The notes under the pieces were generated by a model. It was not told where the DNA came from, ran no database searches, and saw nothing but the letters and a program-made list of their open reading frames with translations. The position numbers and the translations under genes are program-made. A stretch of 10,424 nt of DNA. Source: Chloroflexota bacterium. Its GTDB lineage: Bacteria > Chloroflexota > Limnocylindria > Limnocylindrales > CSP1-4. Shown in pieces: positions 6,198-10,424 of the stretch. The stretch's first letter is position 1; each line of letters begins with the position of its first letter. The DNA is taken from positions 1 to 10,424 of the forward strand of contig JAJYMP010000432.1 of the NCBI GenBank assembly GCA_021786915.1, in the 5' to 3' direction.

Positions 6198-6203
6198 AGG
6201 GTA
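6198..6203 (-). promoter_or_regulatory. Candidate -10 box for leaderless membrane-protein gene
   Basis: TACCCT on the minus strand lies exactly 6 bases before the GTG at 6191, the same spacing and nearly the same hexamer as TATCCT before the GTG at 225. There is no Shine-Dalgarno site. The box lies in the 55-base gap after the methyltransferase stop, so the membrane protein plus lipoprotein probably form their own transcription unit. Confidence 0.5.
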
Positions 6204-6246
6204 CGACAGGGCGTCCTCTCGCGCCTTCGGCGAGGTACCCGTCGCG

Positions 6247-7083
6247 CTACCTCCCGCGGACCGCGGTCACGTACCAGGAGTGCGGCAGGTCCTGCGCGGC
6301 GGCCGGGGGCACGGGCAGCGCCCAGCGCCCATGCCCGGTGTCGCCCTCACCGGGCTGCGTCACGGACGCCCGCCAGCCCAGCGCGCCGAGCTCGGCCGTG
6401 GGGTCGTCCATCGCCGTCAGCCAGGGCGCTCCGGCCGCAGCCTGCATGTCGATCCAGGGCCTGGTCCAGGGCGATGAGAGGACCGCGCGGTTCGGGATGT
6501 CGAAGCCGAGCCGGCTGCCCGTCGCTGCGAGGTGCGTGACGGCACGCAGGACCGCTCGCACCGACTCCTCGGGCAGGTAGAACAGCAGGCCCTCTGCCAG
6601 CCAGACGGCGGGGTCGATGGGGTTGAGGCCCGCGGCGAGGAGCGCGGCCGCCCAGCCCTCCGAGAGGTCGGCCGGGACGGGCACCCGGCGACAGCGGGGG
6701 ACGACCTCGGCCTCGTCGAACACCGCCGCCTTCTCGTTCAGCACGGTCTCGCGGTCGACCTCGAACAGCGTGAAGCGCTCGGGCCAGGGCAGTCGCCACG
6801 CCCGGGTGTCGAGCCCGGCGCCGAGCAGCACACCTTGGCGCGGGTCGTCGCCGGCGGTCACCCGCGCCAGCCAGTCGTCGAAGAATCGGGCACGGATCAC
6901 CATGGGCAGGGTCGTGTCCGGCCCCTTCTGCGCGAGCCACGCCATCCCGGCGTCGCCCGCGAGCTCCTCAGCCCACGGGTCGTCGACGAGGGGCTCGGGC
7001 TGCGTGCGCTCGTAGGCTCGCGCCGCCGCAGTCCAGCGTGCCGTCGCCGCGACCGCGTCGAGATGATCCGCCGTCCCGGTCAT
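6247..7083 (-). CDS. Class I SAM-dependent methyltransferase (PF04072/TIGR00027 type)
   Basis: The 278-residue protein starts at the ATG at 7083 with GGGGAGG 5 bases upstream. It begins AVAATARWTAAARAYE (10-25), typical of the group. It carries RARFFDDWL (64-72), the SAM-binding motif I VLLGAGLDTRAWRLP (85-99), the acidic strand end FEVDRETVLNEKA (107-119), and the motif WLAEGLLFYLP (161-171) followed by SRLGFDIPN (190-198). These are hallmarks of the leucine-carboxyl-methyltransferase-like family that is abundant in mycobacteria, where most members have unknown small-molecule O-methylation roles. Length is normal for the family. The gene is divergent from the arrestin-like gene and shares a 212-base intergenic region with it. 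Substrate cannot be inferred. Confidence 0.92.
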   Translation of the reverse strand: MTGTADHLDAVAATARWTAAARAYERTQPEPLVDDPWAEELAGDAGMAWLAQKGPDTTLPMVIRARFFDDWLARVTAGDDPRQGVLLGAGLDTRAWRLPWPERFTLFEVDRETVLNEKAAVFDEAEVVPRCRRVPVPADLSEGWAAALLAAGLNPIDPAVWLAEGLLFYLPEESVRAVLRAVTHLAATGSRLGFDIPNRAVLSSPWTRPWIDMQAAAGAPWLTAMDDPTAELGALGWRASVTQPGEGDTGHGRWALPVPPAAAQDLPHSWYVTAVRGR

Positions 7084-7240
7084 GGTGGCCTCCCCGCGCC
7101 GCGGGCCCCGAGCCGAAGCGCGGTCGTCAGATTGCCGCTGCCGCGGCTCGGCCGGGAGTGCCTTCCGGCCCGTCTCGAGGCGGCCCAACCCGGGCGCCGC
7201 TCGGGCCAGTGACGGGGAACCGACGGGGCTGCCGCGGTGC

Positions 7241-7246
7241 GATGAT
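7241..7246 (+). promoter_or_regulatory. Weak candidate -10 box, arrestin-like gene
   Basis: GATGAT preceded by TGC resembles an extended -10 element (TGN immediately before the hexamer). Transcription would start near 7253, just at the edge of a 16-base perfect palindrome. No -35 box is visible, so support is weak. Confidence 0.25.
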
Positions 7247-7254
7247 CAGCCCTG

Positions 7255-7270
7255 GCGGACGGCCGTCCGC
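7255..7270. promoter_or_regulatory. 16-base perfect palindrome (candidate operator or leader hairpin)
   Basis: GCGGACGGCCGTCCGC reads the same on both strands. It lies in the methyltransferase/arrestin divergent intergenic region, 25 bases before the ATG at 7296 and ahead of the ribosome-binding site (GGAGGGAGG, 7277-7285). It could be a dimeric repressor site at the transcription start, or a 6-base-pair hairpin with a GGCC loop in the leader. The rest of the 212-base region shows no gene. Confidence 0.4.
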
Positions 7271-7295
7271 GTGCGCGGAGGGAGGACCCTGGCCA

Positions 7296-8303
7296 ATGAG
7301 CCTGTCGTTCGGCAACGGCGTCACGGGCATCTCGCTCCCTGGCGGCCACTCGGGCTCCTGCCCATCGCCGTTCGACGCGATCAACGGGGGACGGCTGGCC
7401 GGGTCCTCGGGCTCGCACCCGCTTCACGGGGTCGCGATCGAGGAGCTGCTCCAGCCGCGCGGCGGGCCGATCGAGGGCGCGATCACGCTCGACGCACCCG
7501 TTCGCGTGGGCGAGCAGATCACCGGGCGCCTCGCGGTCCGCGCGACCAGCGACATCCGCGCCCGCGGCGCGGTCCTGCGGCTGGTCGGCCTCAAGCTGGT
7601 CGAGGAGCGCCGCAGCCAGACGCACACGGACGCGCAGGGCCGCACGACCTCGACCGACGAGTGGGTCCAGGCGAACGGGAGCCTGTTCGAGACTCTGCCC
7701 TACACCGAGCCCGGGCTGCCCGCCGAGCTGTCCGCCGGCGCGACGTTCGAGACGACCTTCACCCTGGCCGCGCCCCGCCTCGGGCCGCCGACGGCGCACC
7801 TGGGCGAGGCGATCGTGGCGTGGGCGCTCGACGCGCGCTGGGACATCGCGATGCACGAGGACGGATTCGCGGCCGTGCACGTGCCGGTGGCCCAGCACCC
7901 GGACCTGATCCGCGCCGGGGTCGGCGAGCAGGGCGGCCTCGCGATGCTCGACACCTACGCGTCGCGCGAGGGCGGCTCGGTGAGCATCACCTCCCCGCTG
8001 CCGGCAGCCCCCGGCTCGCTCCTGGGGGTGCGGGCGCAGTGGCCGTCAGCCCCGGGCGGCAAGGTGCGGATCGAGCTCCATCGCCGGACGAACGCGCCCA
8101 ACGGGATCGACGGCGTGATCGCGGTTGCCAACCTGCCGGCCGGTTCGCTCGGCGGCGGCGTTGACGCCCAGCTGGCGATCCCGCCGAGCAGCCCGCCCTC
8201 GTTCGACGGGGCCGGCCTCGAGATCACCTACATCGTGCGGGTGCTGGTGGACCGGCCGTTCCGGCCCGACACCTCGATCGAGCGCCCGGTCGCGATCATC
8301 TGA
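7296..8303 (+). CDS. Arrestin-fold protein (arrestin/Spo0M-like), function unknown
   Basis: The 335-residue soluble protein starts at the ATG at 7296, with GGAGGGAGG ending 10 bases upstream. After a Gly/Ser-rich, poorly ordered N-terminus (1-45), residues 58-200 look like an arrestin N-terminal beta-sandwich: LDAPVRVGEQITGRLAVRA (65-83) and RARGAVLRLVGLKLVEE (88-104) follow the usual pattern of an edge strand, Gly-x-x-Val/Ile-x-Gly, then paired strands. A second beta-rich half (222-335) ends with LEITYIVRVLVDRPFRPDTS (308-327), which resembles the closing strands of the arrestin C-terminal sandwich. Bacterial proteins of this fold include Spo0M, and most have no assigned role. No signal peptide, membrane helix or catalytic motif is visible. 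Fold assignment rests on pattern, not a search. Confidence 0.55.
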   Translation: MSLSFGNGVTGISLPGGHSGSCPSPFDAINGGRLAGSSGSHPLHGVAIEELLQPRGGPIEGAITLDAPVRVGEQITGRLAVRATSDIRARGAVLRLVGLKLVEERRSQTHTDAQGRTTSTDEWVQANGSLFETLPYTEPGLPAELSAGATFETTFTLAAPRLGPPTAHLGEAIVAWALDARWDIAMHEDGFAAVHVPVAQHPDLIRAGVGEQGGLAMLDTYASREGGSVSITSPLPAAPGSLLGVRAQWPSAPGGKVRIELHRRTNAPNGIDGVIAVANLPAGSLGGGVDAQLAIPPSSPPSFDGAGLEITYIVRVLVDRPFRPDTSIERPVAII

Positions 8304-8331
8304 CCCCCGCGGACGACCCTCGCCGGGTCAG
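8300..8331. terminator. Bidirectional terminator-like inverted repeat containing both stop codons
   Basis: CTGACCC (8300-8306) is perfectly complementary to GGGTCAG (8325-8331). The TGA stop of the plus-strand gene (8301-8303) and the TGA stop of the minus-strand gene (8328-8330) sit at mirror positions in the two arms. A competing shorter hairpin, GACCC-TCGCC-GGGTC (8315-8329), also forms. With only 24 bases between convergent stops this is the likely shared terminator, although it lacks T-tracts. Confidence 0.5.
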
Positions 8332-8987
8332 GCAGTGCGCAGCGCACGGAGGAGGAACGCGAGGGTGCGCTCGAAGGCGAGCTCGGCCGCCTCGGGGCGG
8401 TAGGCGTCCCGCGACGGCTCCGCGAACCAGTGGCCCGTGCCCTGGTAGTGGTGGAGCGTCACCTCGTGCCCGGCCGAACGCGACTGGTCCTCGAACTGGT
8501 CGACCCACGCGTCGTCCTCGTACGGGTCCGCCTCGGCGAAATGGCCCAGGATCGGGGCCGTGCCGCCGGCGTCCGCCGGGTCGCCCGTGCCGTAGTAGAG
8601 GACCGTCCCGGCGAGCGCCGGGTGCTGTGCCGCGACCGCGAGCGAGGCGCCCAGCGAGAAGCCCACCACCGCCAGGCGCCCGCCTTCGCCCAGCTTCGCC
8701 ACGAGGTCCTCGGCCGTGGCGAGCACGATGGCCATACCCTCGGCCCCATCGAATGTCCTGGCGCGCTGCTCGGCCGCTTCGACCGTGTCCACCACGTCGC
8801 CGTGGTACAGGTCCGGGGCCGCCACGGCGAAGCCCGCCGCCGCGAGCCGGTCGGCGAAGGCGATGACGTCCGCGTTGAGGCCCCACCACGGATGCAGCAC
8901 GACGACGCCAGCCCCGGCCGTCGCGTCACCGGCCTGGTAGACGCGCGCCTCGATGCCCGGGGCGGACACCACGTCGAACTCGCCCAT
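8328..8987 (-). CDS. Dienelactone hydrolase family alpha/beta-hydrolase (Ser nucleophile)
   Basis: The 219-residue protein has the compact dienelactone hydrolase fold without signal or lid. VVVLHPWWGLNADVIAFADRLAAAGF (28-53, quoted loosely by its ends) is the characteristic first strand and oxyanion region, followed by AAPDLYHGD (56-64). The nucleophile elbow is VGFSLGASLA (108-117), with Ser111 where classical dienelactone hydrolases have Cys. Asp154 in AEADPYED (151-158) and His186 in GTGHWF (183-188) complete the triad. The substrate is unknown; the family acts on dienelactones, esters and other small carbonyl compounds, and no aromatic-degradation genes are nearby. GGGAGG lies 5 bases before the ATG at 8987. 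The aminotransferase gene ends 67 bases upstream on the same strand, so co-transcription is possible. Confidence 0.92.
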   Translation of the reverse strand: MGEFDVVSAPGIEARVYQAGDATAGAGVVVLHPWWGLNADVIAFADRLAAAGFAVAAPDLYHGDVVDTVEAAEQRARTFDGAEGMAIVLATAEDLVAKLGEGGRLAVVGFSLGASLAVAAQHPALAGTVLYYGTGDPADAGGTAPILGHFAEADPYEDDAWVDQFEDQSRSAGHEVTLHHYQGTGHWFAEPSRDAYRPEAAELAFERTLAFLLRALRTA

Positions 8988-9013
8988 CGCCGCCTCCCGT
9001 CGCCGCTCGAGGA

Positions 9014-9055
9014 CTGCCGGTCGCTGACTTCGCTGCCGGTTGTCGATCTGCCGGT
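9014..9055 (-). repeat. Three direct copies of ACCGGCAG upstream of hydrolase gene
   Basis: On the minus strand ACCGGCAG occurs at 9048-9055, 9033-9040 and 9014-9021, all in the same orientation, with start-to-start distances of 15 and 19 bases. The set fills the 67-base gap between the aminotransferase stop (which overlaps the first copy) and the hydrolase ribosome-binding site at 8993-8998. It could be a regulator binding array or translational control element. Confidence 0.4.
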
Positions 9056-10179
9056 CAGGCGTCCAGCCTAGCCAGGAAGGCCGAGGTCCGTTCCAGCCCG
9101 GCCGTCAGCACGGCCGCGTCGTTCGCGTAGCCGATGCGCACGACCCCTTCAGTGTCGAAGGCGCTGCCGGGGACGAAGAGCACGCCCTCGGTCTCGAGCA
9201 GTCGCGTGCAGAACGCCTCGGACGACATCGGCGCATCGAAGCGCAGGAGGGCCGTGGTCCCGGCTGCGGGCCGGGCGTAGGAGATGCGCGGCTCCTCGGC
9301 CACCCAGCCGTCGAGGATCGCGAGGTTGCCCCGGACGATCGCGCGGTTGCGGGCGAGCATGGCGTCGGCGTGCTCGAGCGCGATGGCCGCCAGCAGGTCG
9401 TCGACCATGCCCACGCTGATCACCGAGTAGTCGCGATGGCGGCTGACGGCCTCGAGCACCTCCCGCGGGGCGATGATCCAGCCCAGGCGCAGGCCGGCCA
9501 GCGAGAACGCCTTCGACATGCTGCCGATCGCGATGGTGCGGGGGTAGAGTTCGGCGAAGCTGGGGCTGGTGCCGGGGCCGTCCTGGTCGAGGCCGCGGTA
9601 GACCTCGTCGGCGAGGATCCAGGCGTCCTCGCGACCCGCGATGGCCGCGATCCTCGCCAGCTCGTCGGGCGTCAGCAGGGCACCGGTGGGGTTGTTGGGG
9701 TTGGTGATGGTGAGCAGCCTCGCGCCCCGGGCTGCGTCCGCCAGCTCGTCGAGGTCGAGCCTCCAGCCGTGCGCTTCGTCGAGGCGGACCTGCCGGACGG
9801 TCGCGCCCAGGCTCTCGGGCACCGCCACGTGCTGCTGGTAGGTGGGCGTCACGGTCACGACGATGTCGCCGGGCTCGACCAGCGCCTCGTAGACGAGGTG
9901 GTTGGCGCCGATGGCGCCGTGCGCGACGAGGACCTGGTCCTTGGTGACCGTGTCGTAGCGGGCGGCGATGGCGGCCCGCAGGCGGTCCGACCCCTCGATC
10001 GCGCCGTAGCCCAGGCGCATCGGCGCGAGCTCGGCGGCCAAGGCGGCTGCATCCATGCCGGCCAGGCCGAGAAGCTCCGCCACGGTCACGGAGTCCACGC
10101 AGGTCTCGGCGAGGTTGTGCCGGCAGCGGGTCTCCCACCGGTTCATCCAGATCTCGACCCCGAAGTCAGCGATGCGCAT
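9055..10179 (-). CDS. Class I/II (fold-type I) PLP-dependent aminotransferase
   Basis: From the ATG at 10179 the protein has 374 residues. MNRWETRCRHNLAETCVDSV (12-31) is an N-terminal segment typical of a branch of aminotransferases sometimes annotated as capreomycidine-synthase-like. LGYGAIEGSDRLRAAIAA (56-73) is the usual substrate loop. TNPNNPTG (159-166) holds the PLP-contacting Asn163, ADEVYRG (190-196) has Asp191 and Tyr194, SMSKAFSLAGLRLGW (220-234) has Lys223 as the Schiff-base lysine, and VRIGYA (347-352) supplies Arg348 for the substrate carboxylate. All catalytic residues are present. The substrate is not identifiable; no peptide-antibiotic genes are near, so a housekeeping amino-acid transaminase is more likely than capreomycidine synthesis. 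The start is preceded by CATCAT at 6 bases and no ribosome-binding site, pointing to leaderless expression; longer in-frame starts up to 10356 give Arg/Gly/Pro-rich sequence unlike the family. Confidence 0.92.
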   Translation of the reverse strand: MRIADFGVEIWMNRWETRCRHNLAETCVDSVTVAELLGLAGMDAAALAAELAPMRLGYGAIEGSDRLRAAIAARYDTVTKDQVLVAHGAIGANHLVYEALVEPGDIVVTVTPTYQQHVAVPESLGATVRQVRLDEAHGWRLDLDELADAARGARLLTITNPNNPTGALLTPDELARIAAIAGREDAWILADEVYRGLDQDGPGTSPSFAELYPRTIAIGSMSKAFSLAGLRLGWIIAPREVLEAVSRHRDYSVISVGMVDDLLAAIALEHADAMLARNRAIVRGNLAILDGWVAEEPRISYARPAAGTTALLRFDAPMSSEAFCTRLLETEGVLFVPGSAFDTEGVVRIGYANDAAVLTAGLERTSAFLARLDA

Positions 10180-10185
10180 GGGCGC

Positions 10186-10191
10186 ATGATG
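10186..10191 (-). promoter_or_regulatory. Candidate -10 box for leaderless aminotransferase gene
   Basis: CATCAT on the minus strand ends 6 bases before the ATG at 10179. It departs from TANNNT at the first base but shares the spacing seen for the genes starting at 225 and 6191. No Shine-Dalgarno site is present. Confidence 0.35.
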
Positions 10192-10316
10192 CCGGATGGG
10201 GCGTGCGCCTGGCCGCCCCTCCTGACCTTGTCCCAGCCCGCTGCATCGTCCTGACCCAGCGTTCGTCCTCGTCGCGCGTCGCCCTGGCAGCCGCCGCAGG
10301 CGTCGACCCCCAATGA

Positions 10317-10411
10317 CGCCTCCGGGAGGCGGGTATCTCGGGTGAATCCCCCGCAACGCCCCCGGGGGGCGGTTTGGGCGCTGAAGGTTGCGAAACGCGG
10401 CCTCCGGGGCC
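10317..10411. repeat. Three GC-rich hairpins with a 40-41 base period
   Basis: The 245 bases after 10179 hold no recognisable gene. Within them CGCCTC-CGG-GAGGCG (10317-10331) and CGCCCC-CGG-GGGGCG (10357-10371) are identical 15-base hairpins apart from one compensated base pair (T-A versus C-G). A third, imperfect hairpin GGCC-TCCGG-GGCC lies at 10399-10411. Their centres are about 10324, 10364 and 10405. CGCAAC (10352-10357) can also pair with GTTGCG (10387-10392) around the second hairpin. The middle one is followed by GTTT and could be a plus-strand terminator. The array may continue beyond the window. Confidence 0.5.
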
Positions 10412-10424
10412 CCGGCCGTCGGAT

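Noticed and set aside
6217..6232. CGCC-TTC-GGCG hairpin in the gap after the methyltransferase gene
   Set aside because: The stem has only four base pairs, with mismatches outside and no T-tract. Too weak to call a terminator.
9040..10254. 404-residue plus-strand open frame opposite the aminotransferase
   Set aside because: The minus strand encodes an aminotransferase with every catalytic motif. The plus frame is the usual mirror of GC-rich codon use and shows no recognisable domain.
10180..10356. N-terminal extension of the aminotransferase to 10356
   Set aside because: The added 59 residues are Arg/Gly/Pro-rich with no family resemblance, and they overlap the hairpin-containing non-coding region.
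10343..10424. Possible small plus-strand gene starting GTG at 10343 and open to the window end
   Set aside because: A GGGAGG lies about ten bases upstream, but the frame crosses two hairpins, is rich in Arg/Gly/Pro and has more A/T third positions than neighbouring genes. It cannot be judged without the sequence to the right.

Overview
This is a gene-dense, very GC-rich chromosomal window (roughly 70% GC, strongly GC-biased third codon positions). It holds ten complete or nearly complete protein genes and one partial gene at the left edge. I see no rRNA, tRNA, CRISPR array, insertion sequence or phage gene. Several proteins, especially the GT-C-like membrane protein and the four-helix membrane protein, resemble my recollection of poorly characterised proteins from high-GC Chloroflexota (Limnocylindria-like lineages). 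An actinobacterium cannot be excluded. This placement is inference from protein style, not a search result. Several genes appear to be leaderless (a TANNNT-like -10 box 6-7 bases before the start codon) while others have good Shine-Dalgarno sites, a mixture expected in both groups.

Left part (1-2519): a GT2 glycosyltransferase whose first 48 codons run off the left edge on the minus strand is divergent from a large plus-strand membrane protein with GT-C-like features. The pair suggests lipid-linked sugar transfer. A cytoplasmic sulfite-oxidase-fold molybdopterin enzyme (YuiH/MsrP-like) follows from its own promoter.

Middle (2720-7083, all minus strand): a SAM-dependent methyltransferase of the PF04072/TIGR00027 type, an unknown four-helix membrane protein, a PCu(A)C-type copper-chaperone lipoprotein with a large methionine-rich insert, a two-domain protein joining a degenerate pterin carbinolamine dehydratase domain to a glyoxalase/VOC domain, and a ferritin-like/VIT1 fusion like the membrane-bound ferritin MbfA. 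The membrane protein plus PCu(A)C lipoprotein, and the MbfA-like gene, make this a metal-handling neighbourhood (copper and iron/manganese). The genes are separated by 55-110 base gaps and probably have several promoters.

Right part (7296-10179): a plus-strand arrestin-fold protein converges on a minus-strand dienelactone-hydrolase-family enzyme with a serine nucleophile. Upstream of that enzyme on the same strand is a fold-type I PLP aminotransferase. The last 245 bases carry no recognisable gene but contain three GC-rich hairpins spaced 40-41 bases apart.

There is no obvious defence island or biosynthetic cluster. The most distinctive items are the PCu(A)C protein with its methionine-rich insert and the structured leader in front of it, the uncharacterised membrane protein beside it, the degenerate PCD-VOC fusion, and the phased hairpins at the right edge.
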